Shown one piece after another: positions 18,298 through 27,041 of a stretch of DNA of 64,000 nucleotides. Source of the DNA: Gammaproteobacteria bacterium (GTDB lineage Bacteria > Pseudomonadota > Gammaproteobacteria > Steroidobacterales > Steroidobacteraceae); assembly GCA_025359205.1 (NCBI GenBank), contig JANYHD010000026.1, positions 62,001 through 126,000 on the forward strand, given 5' to 3'. A model generated the notes under the pieces. That model did no database searches. It was not told where the DNA came from and saw only the letters and a program-made list of their open reading frames with translations. The number at the start of each line of letters is the position of its first letter. Position 1 is the first letter of the stretch. Made by a program: the position numbers and the translations under genes.

Positions 18298-19074
18298 CTA
18301 GCGCCCGGTCCAGCGTGGCGCGCGCTTCTCCGCAAAGGCACGCGCGCCTTCCTTCAGATCCTCGGATCGCGCCACCCGCTGCACCAGGTCGAGCGAGTCG
18401 TGCAGGGTGAAGGCCTCGTGCTCCGCCACCATCTCGCTGTGACGCAACAGCTGCTTGATGGCAGGGAACAGCAGCGGTGGGCCGGCGGCGAGCTGCTGTG
18501 CGATCTCCCGCGCTTTCGCCAGCGCCCCTCCCTTGGGCACGACGTGATTGACCAGCCCCCAGTGCTTGGCTTCCGCTGCATCCATCCAGCGGCCGGTCAA
18601 CAGGAATTCCACCGCGACGTGGTAGGGAATGCGTCGCCGCAGCTTGATGGTGCCGGCATCGGGCAGGACCGCGACGTTGATCTCCGGCAGTGCGAAGGTT
18701 GCGTGTTCCTCGGCCACGATGATGTCCGTACCGATCATCAGTTCGAAGCCGCCGCCGCAGGCGATGCCATTCACGGCGGCGATGAGCGGCTTGTTGAGGT
18801 TGCGCGGGTAGTTCAATCCAGCAAAGCCCCCTTCACCCCAATCCGAGTCGGTCGCTTCGCCACCGGCTGCGGCCTTGAGATCCCAGCCTGCTGAAAAGAA
18901 TCTCTCACCTGTGCCCGTCACGATGGCCACGCGCAATTCCGGATCGTCGCGGAACGCCTGGAACGTGTCGTTGAGGGCGCGGCTCGCCTTCAGGTCGATG
19001 GCATTTGCCTTCGGCCGATCGAGCCTGACCTCGAGCACCGCACCATCACGCGTGATTACGATCCCATTGGCCAT
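18298..19074 (-). CDS. caiD: Crotonobetainyl-CoA hydratase / carnitinyl-CoA dehydratase (CaiD-like)
   Basis: 258-residue crotonase-fold protein. Long stretches agree with what I know of E. coli CaiD: LDRPKANAID (about 18-27), FRDDPELRVAI, FFSAGWDLKAAAGGEA (about 59-74), GGFAGL, IAAVNG and the C-terminal FAEKR.P.W.GR. The oxyanion-hole segment ACGGGFEL and the acidic residue in FALPEINVAVLPD are in place. It would hydrate crotonobetainyl-CoA to carnitinyl-CoA, linking the acyl-CoA dehydrogenase to carnitine dehydrogenase. It is last in the minus-strand operon that starts with the Rieske oxygenase at 23765. Confidence 0.9.
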   Translation of the reverse strand: MANGIVITRDGAVLEVRLDRPKANAIDLKASRALNDTFQAFRDDPELRVAIVTGTGERFFSAGWDLKAAAGGEATDSDWGEGGFAGLNYPRNLNKPLIAAVNGIACGGGFELMIGTDIIVAEEHATFALPEINVAVLPDAGTIKLRRRIPYHVAVEFLLTGRWMDAAEAKHWGLVNHVVPKGGALAKAREIAQQLAAGPPLLFPAIKQLLRHSEMVAEHEAFTLHDSLDLVQRVARSEDLKEGARAFAEKRAPRWTGR

Positions 19075-19085
19075 GATTCTTCTCC

Positions 19086-21173
19086 CTATCCGATTCGTAT
19101 CAGGGCATCGACCGCGACCACGCCACGCCCGGCGGGCCTCACGATGACCGGGTTGACGTCTAGCTCCGCCAGCCGCCCGAGGTTAGCCTCAGCGTAGCGG
19201 CTGACGGCCAGGATTGCATCGACCAGCGCAGCGATGTCGCCGGCAGGCTTGCCACGGAATCCTTCCAGCATGCGCCATACCCGCAGCCGCGTAAGCGCTA
19301 CGCGCACGGCGGCGATCGTAAACGGGGGCAGCAGGCTCACGGATTCGTGCAGCAATTCCGTGAGCACGCCGCCAGCGCCCAACACCAGCGTGAGACCGAA
19401 CTGCGCATCTACGATTGCGCCCACGAGTATCTCCGCGACCCCATCGACAATCATTTCCTCGATCAGCACCGTGCCCGCGAGCGAGCGCAGCCTGGCCGCA
19501 GCAGCAGCTGCCTCGGCTGAATTGCGAATACTCAGGATCACGCCGCCGACATCGGACTTGTGCGCGAGCGCGGGGTCGGCCGCCTTCATGACCACCGGAA
19601 AGCCGATGGCCTCCGCCGCGGCAACGGCGCCTGCAATCGGCACCTGGCGGGATCGTGGCACTGGCACGCCGCAGGCCTGGAGCGCCGCCTTGGCCTCGAA
19701 CTCCGACAGCATGCGCAACGCCGCGGGCGCGGCGGCCACTCGGCGCAGGCGCACGGCGCTGCCGCCCGACCACGCTTCGCCCATGGCGCCGGCCAGGTCG
19801 AGCGCTTCGAGCGCCTCGCGCTGCCCCTGGAGCGGCGCGACGCCACTCGCCAGGCATTGTGCCCGCACCGCGGGAGGGATGGTCTCGGGGAGCGAGGCCA
19901 GCAGCGCACTGCGCGAGGCACCGGACGCCTGGCTGGCGGCGACGAATTCCGAGATCACATTGGTGAAGGCCGTGGTTTCGGCTGTTTCCGGGGGGCAATC
20001 GAGCATCAGCGCCACGGCGTCCAGGCCACAGGCCAGCGTGGTGTCAAACAGCGAACGCAGGCGCGGCAGGTCGAACCAGGCGTAGGTGTGCACATCGAAG
20101 GGATTGCCGATGGTCACGCGCTCACCAAGGATTTCGCGCAGCCGCGTAGTCTGGCCGGCATCGAACGCGGGGAACTGCAGGTCCACGTGCCGTGCCACGT
20201 CGGCCGTCATCGCGATATCGCCGCCCGAGAACCCCATGACCAGCACGCGCCGCCCGGGCAAAGGCCCGCCGGCATGCAGGAGTTTCAGCGTCTCGCACAG
20301 GCTCGCCAGCGTCTCGCACCGCGCGATGCCGGCCTGGCGACAGAAGGCATCGAACACGGCGTCCGCGCCGGTCAGCGCGCCGGTGTGGCTCTGCGCGGTA
20401 CGCGCGGCGGCCTCGGTGCGGCCGGCTTTCACCAGCGCAATGGGCTTGCCGGCGGCGCGCGCGCGTTCGGCGGCCCGGGCGAAGCGCCCCAGGTCCTTGA
20501 TGCCTTCGACGTACAATCCGAAGGCACTGACACGCTCGTCCGCGCACAGCATTTCGATCAGGTCTTCGACCGCGAGCCGTGTCTGGTTGCCTACCGTGAA
20601 CAGGTAGCCGATCGGGACCGAACGCCCGTTGAAGGTCAGCGTCAGACCGATCGTGCCACTCTGGCAGATGAGCGCCACGCCACGCTCGAGCGGCGCACCG
20701 ACCACCTGGTCGGGCAGGAGCGCACAGCGATCGAAGAAATTGGCAATGCCGTAGCAGTTGGGACCGAAGAACGGCACGCTCGGCGCGGCATTGACCAATG
20801 CATCAGTCAGCGCCTGGCCCGCCGGCGTGCCCAGTTCGGAAAATCCCGAAGCAAAGCAGACGAAACCGCCGGCCTTGCGCCGCTCCAGCGCGGCCGCCAC
20901 ATCGATCGCATCACGGGCCGGCACGGCGATGAAGGCCTGGTCCGGCGAATCTGGTAGCTCGTCCACAGATCGGTAGTACCGGCATTTCGCCGTGGATTCC
21001 CGCCGAGGGTTCACGCGCCAGATCTGTCCGCGGTAACCAATGACCTGGTTTCCCGCAGCCACGGCGTCGGTCCAGCCACCACCGATGAGCGCCATGCTTT
21101 GCGGACGCAGGAGACGCCGCACGGCGGCCTCACTGAGCGCTGCAGGCTCCGGCGTGGGCTGCCGCACGGACAC
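19086..21173 (-). CDS. ADP-forming acyl-CoA synthetase (acetate-CoA ligase family)
   Basis: 695 residues with alpha and beta parts in one chain: CoA-binding Rossmann domain (about 20-140), succinyl-CoA-ligase-like domains holding the phospho-accepting His263 in QSHTGALTG, and a C-terminal ATP-grasp domain (about 470-690, with VVMKAADPALAHKSDVGGV). The GTG start directly abuts the stop of the thioesterase gene. It makes an acyl-CoA from a carboxylate with ATP to ADP plus Pi. In this operon the likely substrates are gamma-butyrobetaine, crotonobetaine or carnitine, doing the job CaiC does by an AMP-forming route elsewhere. Family sure, substrate inferred. Confidence 0.86.
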   Translation of the reverse strand: MSVRQPTPEPAALSEAAVRRLLRPQSMALIGGGWTDAVAAGNQVIGYRGQIWRVNPRRESTAKCRYYRSVDELPDSPDQAFIAVPARDAIDVAAALERRKAGGFVCFASGFSELGTPAGQALTDALVNAAPSVPFFGPNCYGIANFFDRCALLPDQVVGAPLERGVALICQSGTIGLTLTFNGRSVPIGYLFTVGNQTRLAVEDLIEMLCADERVSAFGLYVEGIKDLGRFARAAERARAAGKPIALVKAGRTEAAARTAQSHTGALTGADAVFDAFCRQAGIARCETLASLCETLKLLHAGGPLPGRRVLVMGFSGGDIAMTADVARHVDLQFPAFDAGQTTRLREILGERVTIGNPFDVHTYAWFDLPRLRSLFDTTLACGLDAVALMLDCPPETAETTAFTNVISEFVAASQASGASRSALLASLPETIPPAVRAQCLASGVAPLQGQREALEALDLAGAMGEAWSGGSAVRLRRVAAAPAALRMLSEFEAKAALQACGVPVPRSRQVPIAGAVAAAEAIGFPVVMKAADPALAHKSDVGGVILSIRNSAEAAAAAARLRSLAGTVLIEEMIVDGVAEILVGAIVDAQFGLTLVLGAGGVLTELLHESVSLLPPFTIAAVRVALTRLRVWRMLEGFRGKPAGDIAALVDAILAVSRYAEANLGRLAELDVNPVIVRPAGRGVVAVDALIRIG

Positions 21174-21650
21174 CTAACGCGCCCGCAGCTCGAGACGCCG
21201 CGAGCCAGGCCCGGGAGGCGCGAGTTCGGCAGTCACGGCCATCAGCGTCTCGATGGCCGACATGACACCGGCAGGAAACGGCGCCGAGCCGGTCGTCTCG
21301 CCCTGGTGGACGTGCAACAGCATCAGCTCGCCGGTGGCCACCGGATCGGCATAGCGCGCGCAGTAGAAATCGAAGGCCGCGTGCATGCGCTTGCGATCGG
21401 CGGCCAATATGCGCACGCGCACGTCGAGCTGGTCGTTCTGCTTGACCTCGCGCAGGTAATGCAGGTGCTGCTCGAGCGTGAAGAGGGTGCAGCCGGTCTC
21501 GCGCCGATAGCGTTCATCGAGCCCGAGGTGATCCATGAGCGCATCGCAGGCGAGGCTCATCACCAGGCCGTAGTAGCCGTCGCGCAGGTGGCCGTTGTAG
21601 TCGATCCACTCGGGCAAAACCGCGGTGGAATAGATCTTCAGCGCCTGCAC
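21174..21650 (-). CDS. Hotdog-fold thioesterase, probable betainyl-CoA thioesterase
   Basis: 158-residue single hotdog domain starting LPEWIDYNGHLRDGYYG, nearly the same signature as the C-terminal domain of the carnitine dehydrogenase in this window. The Asp in the WIDYNGH loop is the usual 4HBT catalytic residue. It lies between the BKACE gene (8 bases upstream) and the CoA ligase (adjacent), so it most likely hydrolyses betainyl-CoA, the product of dehydrocarnitine cleavage, releasing glycine betaine. The genome thus carries both a fused and a free copy here. Confidence 0.84.
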   Translation of the reverse strand: MQALKIYSTAVLPEWIDYNGHLRDGYYGLVMSLACDALMDHLGLDERYRRETGCTLFTLEQHLHYLREVKQNDQLDVRVRILAADRKRMHAAFDFYCARYADPVATGELMLLHVHQGETTGSAPFPAGVMSAIETLMAVTAELAPPGPGSRRLELRAR

Positions 21651-21658
21651 GGGAGGGC

Positions 21659-22558
21659 TCAGTGGATCTTCAGCCGTTCCCGCGCCTGGGCAGGGGTGAT
21701 GATCTGCGCGCCCATCGCTTCGATGATGGTGCGCGCCTTCTCGACCAGCTGGGCGTTGCTCGCGTAAACGCCGCGCCGCAGGTAGAGGTTATCCTCCAGG
21801 CCGACGCGCACGTTGCCGCCCAGCAGGATCGACTGCGCCACCCAGGGCATCTGCATGCGGCTGATGCCGAATGAAGTCCATACGCACCCGGCGGGCAGGG
21901 CGTTCACCATCGCGAGCAGGTGACCCGTGTCCGCGGGCACGCCATACGGTATGCCGCAGCACAGCTGGATCAGCGGCGGATCGGGGATCAGGCCTTCCTT
22001 GATCATCTGCTGCGTAAACCAGAGGTTGCCGGTGTCGAAGATTTCCAGCTCGGCCTTCACACCGAGGTCGCGCAGGATGCCCGCGCCCTTGCGCAGGTAA
22101 TTGGGCGTCGATATGTAAGCGCGGTTGGTGTCGCCGAAGTTGAGGCTGCCGCAATCGAGCGTGGCCACGTCCGGCCGGTACAGGCCTTCCTGGCACAGGT
22201 CGATGATGTGCCGCATGCGGTCTTCCTGCGACACGAAATCAGTGCCCGGCGCCGGCGTATCCTTCATGCCGTTGTCGCCGACGTAGATGTAGCCACCCAT
22301 GCCGCAGGTCAGGTTGACAAGCACGTCGACCTTGCTCTCGCGGATGAGCTTCACCACCGCGCGGTAGTGCCGGCTCTCCATGCTGAAGGCGCCGGTCTCG
22401 GGATTGCGCACGTGGATGTGCACCATGGCCGCGCCGGCCTTGGCCGCCTCGATCGCGGCGCCTGCGATCCCCTCAGGGGTGATCGGGCAGTACGGGCTCT
22501 TGGTGACCTTGGTGTCGTCGCCAGTGATGGCGCAGGTGATCATGACCTCGTGATTCAT
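21659..22558 (-). CDS. Beta-keto acid cleavage enzyme (BKACE, ex-DUF849), probable 3-dehydrocarnitine cleavage enzyme
   Basis: 299 residues from the ATG at 22558, which matches the conserved family start (VMITCAITG); the upstream open frame is not part of it. The Zn ligands H47 and H49 lie in VHIHVRNPETG, and the C-terminal FGISRMQMPW and GLEDN segments are hallmark BKACE features. These enzymes condense a beta-keto acid with acetyl-CoA and split off acetoacetate. With 3-dehydrocarnitine the other product is betainyl-CoA. Neighbouring thioesterase and carnitine dehydrogenase make this substrate by far the best guess. Confidence 0.9.
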   Translation of the reverse strand: MNHEVMITCAITGDDTKVTKSPYCPITPEGIAGAAIEAAKAGAAMVHIHVRNPETGAFSMESRHYRAVVKLIRESKVDVLVNLTCGMGGYIYVGDNGMKDTPAPGTDFVSQEDRMRHIIDLCQEGLYRPDVATLDCGSLNFGDTNRAYISTPNYLRKGAGILRDLGVKAELEIFDTGNLWFTQQMIKEGLIPDPPLIQLCCGIPYGVPADTGHLLAMVNALPAGCVWTSFGISRMQMPWVAQSILLGGNVRVGLEDNLYLRRGVYASNAQLVEKARTIIEAMGAQIITPAQARERLKIH

Positions 22559-22601
22559 GGGCAAAGATATTATCGGGTTCGATATAAATAAGCCATTTCG
22601 C

Positions 22602-23765
22602 CTAGGCAAAGCGCGCCGGCGGCGAGGGCAGGCGCACTTCCGGAATGCGCGCGCGCAGCAGCTCGTGGAACTCGAGCATCCAGCGTTCCAGGGTGGAGAG
22701 CCGCCCGGGCACATAGCTGCTCGACTGCAGGCCACGCTGCACACGCTCGCACAGCCAGGTGTCTTCGCGGTTGGTCTGCCGGTTGATCCGATCGCTCAGG
22801 AACCGCGCGATGCGCATTTCCCGGCGGTTGTCGGGCAGGCCATACACGGCGCCGCGGATGATGGACTTGCCGGGGCCATTGGGCAGGATCTGGAAGAAAT
22901 CCATCTGATCCGGCATGACGTCGATCCCGAGGTTCGGCAGCATGCTGTAGAAGCGCCAGCAGCGGCGATTGGGCTCCGGCAGGTGCTGCGTGACCCCACC
23001 GACGATCTTCTGGTAGAAGCGTTCTGACCAGCGCGGCGAGGGTTTCTCGCGAAACCAGCCGGCACCACGCGCGACGCCGGGCACGCCGGCCTGGTCTTCA
23101 TAGTCTGGCGTGAACATGCGATTGAGGCCCGGATGACCGATGGGCACGTGATAGGACTCGAGGTAGTTGTCCATCACGATCTTCCAGTCGACGTTCCAGT
23201 GCTCGAAGGTGATCGGGCTCAGCGCCTCCATGTCCTCGAAGCGATAGGGCGCCAACTCATCGCCCAACTCTCCCCACACCTCGCGCACCGGTGGCGGGTC
23301 GCCCGTCACCGCAACGAATACGAATCCGAAGGCCACATCCACCTTGACCGGACGAAGGCCGTTCTGGCTGCGATCGAGATCCGGAAAGCTCTCGCGCACC
23401 GGCATGCCCATGAGCGAACCGTCGTGCCGGTAGGACCAGCCGTGGTACGGGCAGGTTACCGAGGTGGGGCAGGTCCCCTGGCCATCGACGAGGCGTGCGC
23501 CGCGATGGCGGCAGACGTTGTGAAAGCCGCGGATCTTTCCCTCGCGGTCACGGATCACGAACACGCTCTCCGGACCGATGTCGAGCGTGGCGAAATCGCC
23601 GCTCTTCTTCAGGGCGCTGACATGGGTGACAATCTGCCAGCTGGGAAGCAGGATGCGTTCGATTTCGAGCCGCGTCATCTCCGGGTGTGAGTACACCCAG
23701 GCCGGCAGGGCGAGGGGAGCCGGATCGGGGGAAAGACGTTCCAGCGCGGCGGTTGATGTTTTCAC
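22602..23765 (-). CDS. Rieske non-heme iron oxygenase, alpha subunit (betaine/carnitine-demethylase type), copy 1
   Basis: 387 residues from a GTG with GGGAGGG 7 bases upstream. Rieske ligands are C85/H87 in CRHRGARL and C105/H108 in CPYHGWSY; mononuclear iron ligands are H206 and H211 in YHVPIGHP with the bridging acid D199 (MDNY). The SRPBCC catalytic domain continues to the end. It is first in the operon with BKACE, thioesterase, CoA ligase and CaiD, so it likely N-demethylates or hydroxylates glycine betaine (GbcA role) or another trimethylammonium acid. No reductase (GbcB/CntB-like) gene is in the window, so electrons must come from elsewhere. Confidence 0.87.
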   Translation of the reverse strand: MKTSTAALERLSPDPAPLALPAWVYSHPEMTRLEIERILLPSWQIVTHVSALKKSGDFATLDIGPESVFVIRDREGKIRGFHNVCRHRGARLVDGQGTCPTSVTCPYHGWSYRHDGSLMGMPVRESFPDLDRSQNGLRPVKVDVAFGFVFVAVTGDPPPVREVWGELGDELAPYRFEDMEALSPITFEHWNVDWKIVMDNYLESYHVPIGHPGLNRMFTPDYEDQAGVPGVARGAGWFREKPSPRWSERFYQKIVGGVTQHLPEPNRRCWRFYSMLPNLGIDVMPDQMDFFQILPNGPGKSIIRGAVYGLPDNRREMRIARFLSDRINRQTNREDTWLCERVQRGLQSSSYVPGRLSTLERWMLEFHELLRARIPEVRLPSPPARFA

Positions 23766-24069
23766 GTCGACACCCTCCCACGACCAAATCTATACAGCCG
23801 TGCAATTTACGCCGGCCTGGCCTGACTTGGCAAATCAGGATTCTTGAAACCGCCTCGCCAAAATTGAAATAGTCATATAAACAGGGTATTACAAAACGAA
23901 ATAAGGTAAATAGGTGAATTTCGCCGGCGCTTCGGCGAGCCAGCAATTTTCGAATCCGGGGCTTCTCAAGCCCTCGTGTATATGATCATATAGTAACCTT
24001 GGATCGCGGCGGCGAGGGGGCGCCCGTGCCCTGCGCCGTTACCGGCAAATCCCCGATAAGGAGGCCGCC
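23766..24069. promoter_or_regulatory. 304-base AT-rich divergent control region between the carnitine operon and the aminotransferase operon
   Basis: No gene is apparent. For the plus strand, TTGAAA (23864-23869) and TATTAC (23887-23892) are 17 bases apart, a good sigma70 arrangement, giving a leader of roughly 170 bases. For the minus strand, TATAGA (23794-23789) precedes the Rieske GTG. The plus-strand leader holds two small hairpins (TCGCCG/CGGCGA at 23921-23938; GGGCTT/AAGCCC at 23959-23973). AAGGAGG before the ATG at 24070 is a strong ribosome site. The region is much poorer in GC than its flanks. Confidence 0.55.
23979..23992. promoter_or_regulatory. Perfect 14-base palindrome TATATGATCATATA, operator candidate
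   Basis: TATATGATCATATA is identical on both strands, an expected form for a dimeric TetR or FadR-type operator. A related half (GTCATATAA) occurs about 110 bases upstream at 23872-23880, close to the -35/-10 pair. In the downstream position a bound repressor would act as a roadblock for the aminotransferase operon. Which regulator binds it is unknown. Confidence 0.45.
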
Positions 24070-25419
24070 ATGGCCCGCAAGCTGACCAACAGCAATGCCC
24101 ATTTCCAGAAAGCCCTGACCCGGTTGCCTCTGGGCGTCGCATCGAATTTTCGCTACTGGGGTGAAGACCGCACCATCTACATCAAGCATGGGCGCGGCGC
24201 GCGCATCACCGACATCGACGACAACGTCTATGTCGACTATCGCCTGGGCTACGGCCCGGCCATCCTCGGCTATGCCGACCCGCGAGTCGACGCGGCGGCC
24301 CGTGAAGGCATGGAGGTCGGCGGCGTATTCGCGCTCTCCACTGAGCGGGAATATCGGGTCGCCGAACGCATCCACAAGATGGTGCCCGCGGCCGAATTGG
24401 TGCGCTTCTCCAATTCCGGCACCGAGGCCGTCATGGCCGGCCTGCGCCTGGCGCGCGCCTTCACTGGTCGTGACGACTACATCATCCTCGAAGGTGGATA
24501 CCACGGCCTGTTCGACGCAGCCATGTGGTACACGCCGATGGAAAAGTGGAGCCAGGTCGGTGACCCGCAAATTCAGCCTTACAGCGAAGGCATCCCGGTC
24601 GGGCTGCGCGGCTTCGCGCATTTTGTCCAGGCGAACGATGCCAACCAGCTCGAGGACGTGTTCAAGCGCACGGCCGGGCGGATTGCCTGCATGCTGATCG
24701 AGCCGATCATGGGCAACTGCCTGGGGATCGCCGCTGAGCCCGAGTACCTGCGGGCCGCCCGGAGCCTGTGCGACAAGTACGGCACCGTGCTGCTCATCGA
24801 CGAGGTAAAGACCGGCTTCCGCGTGGCGCGCGGGGGCGTGCAGGAACTCTATGGGGTCAAGGCCGACCTGTGCACCTTCGCCAAGGCAGTTGCCAACGGC
24901 TACCCGATCTCGGTGCTGGCAGGGCGCGAGGACATCATGCGTAAGCTCGGCAAGGGCGTCGCGCACGGCGGCACGTATACGGCGCACTCGGTGTCGATGG
25001 CGGCTGCGGAGAAATGCCTGGAGATACTCGACGAGACCGACGCGCTCGAGCGCATCGCCGCCTACGGCAAGCGTCTGCGCACCGGCATGCATGCGGTGCT
25101 CGGCGCGCGCGGCATCCCGCACAGCTTCGTCGGGCACCCCTCGATGATGGGCCTGTATTTCGCACAGGAACCGCCACGCAACTACCGCGACTGGAAGGGT
25201 AGCGACTATTCGTTCTATGACGCGATGGCCAGGGTGCTGCATGACGAACTGATCCTGTGCGAGCCGGATTCACGCGAACCCTGGTTCATCAGCGCGGCGC
25301 ACGACGACGCGTGTCTGGCTGAGACCCTGACGGCATTCGAAAAAGCCGTCGATGTGACGCTGAATGGTGCGCGCGCAGTGACCGAACGCAATTACGGCGC
25401 GCAGCAGACGCAGGTCTGA
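24070..25419 (+). CDS. Class III aminotransferase (glutamate-1-semialdehyde aminomutase-like)
   Basis: 449 residues from an ATG with a textbook AAGGAGG. The PLP Asp is D244 in LLIDEVKTGFR and the Schiff-base lysine K272 in TFAKAVANGYP; SNSGTEA (about 114-120) binds the phosphate. Overall it resembles HemL-like transaminases rather than ornithine or GABA enzymes. It begins a plus-strand operon of FAD oxidoreductases, a GcvT-like protein and a transporter ATPase. It may transaminate an amine or amino acid released from the quaternary compound. True heme-biosynthetic hemL is unlikely given the operon and the divergent motifs. Confidence 0.85.
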   Translation: MARKLTNSNAHFQKALTRLPLGVASNFRYWGEDRTIYIKHGRGARITDIDDNVYVDYRLGYGPAILGYADPRVDAAAREGMEVGGVFALSTEREYRVAERIHKMVPAAELVRFSNSGTEAVMAGLRLARAFTGRDDYIILEGGYHGLFDAAMWYTPMEKWSQVGDPQIQPYSEGIPVGLRGFAHFVQANDANQLEDVFKRTAGRIACMLIEPIMGNCLGIAAEPEYLRAARSLCDKYGTVLLIDEVKTGFRVARGGVQELYGVKADLCTFAKAVANGYPISVLAGREDIMRKLGKGVAHGGTYTAHSVSMAAAEKCLEILDETDALERIAAYGKRLRTGMHAVLGARGIPHSFVGHPSMMGLYFAQEPPRNYRDWKGSDYSFYDAMARVLHDELILCEPDSREPWFISAAHDDACLAETLTAFEKAVDVTLNGARAVTERNYGAQQTQV

Positions 25420-25436
25420 CGCCCGGCAGCCGGCGC

Positions 25437-27041
25437 ATGACGCGCGAGAGCGAGCAGTACGATGCGATCGTCATCGGCGCCGGGCACAACGGCCTGGTGG
25501 CGGCCTGCTACCTGGCGCGCGCCGGCCTTTCGGTGCAGGTACTCGAACGCAACCCGCACATTGGCGGTGCGGCGGTCAGCCGGCAGCTGTACCAGAACTT
25601 CACCTACTCGAACTGCTCCTATGTGTGCAGCCTGCTGCGCCCGGAGATTATGCGCACGCTCGAGCTGCCGCGCTTCGGGCTGCAGATCATCCCCTACGAT
25701 GGCGGCTGCACCATGATGCAAGGTGGCGGGCACCTCGCCCTCTACGACAACCATGATGCGCTGCGCCGAGAGATCGCCCGGCACTCGAAACGCGACGCGG
25801 AGGCCTACGACCGCTTTGCGCGCGACATGATCCGCCAGTGCAAGTTCATCAAACCGCTGCTGATGCGCGAGCCGCCGGACCCGACCTCATTCAAGCCCCG
25901 AGACATCCGCGAACTGCTGTACCTGGGTGGGCACTTCAACCGCCTCGGTGAGGAGCGCATGTACGACACGCTGCGCTTCTGGACCATGAGCATCGCGGAT
26001 TTCCTCGACGAGTACTTCGAGAGCGAGATCGTCAAGGCGCACATGGCGGGCAGCGCCATCATTGGCACCGCGCTCGGGCCGCGATCGCCAGGCACCGCCT
26101 ACGTGCTGCTGCACCATTACATGGGCGACATCGACGACACGGTCGGCGCCTGGGGTTTCGCGCGCGGCGGCATGGGTGCGGTGACGAAGGCGCTTGCGGC
26201 ATCACTCCAGGCGAGCGGCGGGACCATCCGCGCCAGCGCACCGGTGGAGCGGATCCTAGTGCGCAACGGCCGCAGCGTGGGCGTGGCACTCGCCGATGGC
26301 GAGGAGATCAAGGCCCGCCTCGTGCTCTCCAACATGGACGTGAAACGGACCTTTCTAGAGACGGTCGAGGCGAGTGAACTGTCTGGGGATTTTCTCCGCC
26401 GGGTGCGCAACTTCAAGATCCGCGGCTCCTCGGGCAAGCTCAACATCGCGCTCGATGGCCTGCCCACCTTCCCAGCCATTCCGGCCGGTTCGCCCAGCAC
26501 GCGCGGCGACATGCACGTGACCGACACCATCGAGATGATGGAACGGGCCTACGACGACTGGAAGGACGGTGCCTGGTCGCGCGCCCCGTACATTGACATG
26601 CTCATACCCTCGCAGATCGATCCGACCATGGCGCCAGACGGCAAACACTACATGTCGGTATTCGTGCAGTACTGTCCCTACCAGCTCGCCAGCGGCCCCT
26701 GGGACGCGGCCAAGCGCCAGGCCTTCGGCGACACCGTGATCGACACGATTGCGCGCCACAGTCCGGACTTCAAGAGCCTGATCTTGCATGCCGAGGTGCG
26801 TACGCCTTTCGACCTGGAAAACGAAGTAGGCCTTACCGAAGGGAACATCTTCCAGGGCGAGCTGACCTTCGACCAGCTGCTGTTCAACCGGCCCATACCC
26901 GGCTGCGCGCAATACCGCACGCCCTTGCGCGGCCTGTACTTGTGCGGCTCGACCACGCATCCAGGTGGCGGCGTGATGGGAGCCCCGGGCGCGAACGCCG
27001 CGCGCGCCGTATTGCGCGACCTGCGCCTGGCGGCCACGTGA
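25437..27041 (+). CDS. FAD-dependent oxidoreductase, phytoene-desaturase/PYROXD2-like, subunit 1
   Basis: 534 residues. The N-terminal dinucleotide-binding motif VIGAGHNGLVAA (about 12-23) and ERNPHIGGAA (about 38-47) are the CrtI/PYROXD2 signature, and the C-terminal FAD motif LYLCGSTTHPGGGVMGAPG closes the fold. Members oxidise C-C or C-N bonds with FAD. Its stop overlaps the GTG of a second related gene (GTGA), so the two are translated together, and the third gene in the chain is a GcvT-like folate enzyme. I infer an amine-oxidising complex, but no substrate residues are recognisable. Confidence 0.82.
   Translation: MTRESEQYDAIVIGAGHNGLVAACYLARAGLSVQVLERNPHIGGAAVSRQLYQNFTYSNCSYVCSLLRPEIMRTLELPRFGLQIIPYDGGCTMMQGGGHLALYDNHDALRREIARHSKRDAEAYDRFARDMIRQCKFIKPLLMREPPDPTSFKPRDIRELLYLGGHFNRLGEERMYDTLRFWTMSIADFLDEYFESEIVKAHMAGSAIIGTALGPRSPGTAYVLLHHYMGDIDDTVGAWGFARGGMGAVTKALAASLQASGGTIRASAPVERILVRNGRSVGVALADGEEIKARLVLSNMDVKRTFLETVEASELSGDFLRRVRNFKIRGSSGKLNIALDGLPTFPAIPAGSPSTRGDMHVTDTIEMMERAYDDWKDGAWSRAPYIDMLIPSQIDPTMAPDGKHYMSVFVQYCPYQLASGPWDAAKRQAFGDTVIDTIARHSPDFKSLILHAEVRTPFDLENEVGLTEGNIFQGELTFDQLLFNRPIPGCAQYRTPLRGLYLCGSTTHPGGGVMGAPGANAARAVLRDLRLAAT

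Noticed and set aside
23893-24060. Riboswitch in the leader of the aminotransferase operon
   Set aside because: I saw only two short hairpins and no match to glycine, SAM, cobalamin or other riboswitch cores that I can recognise.
24070-25419. Heme biosynthesis gene hemL
   Set aside because: The fold is HemL-like, but the operon of oxidoreductases and a demethylase points to a catabolic transaminase.
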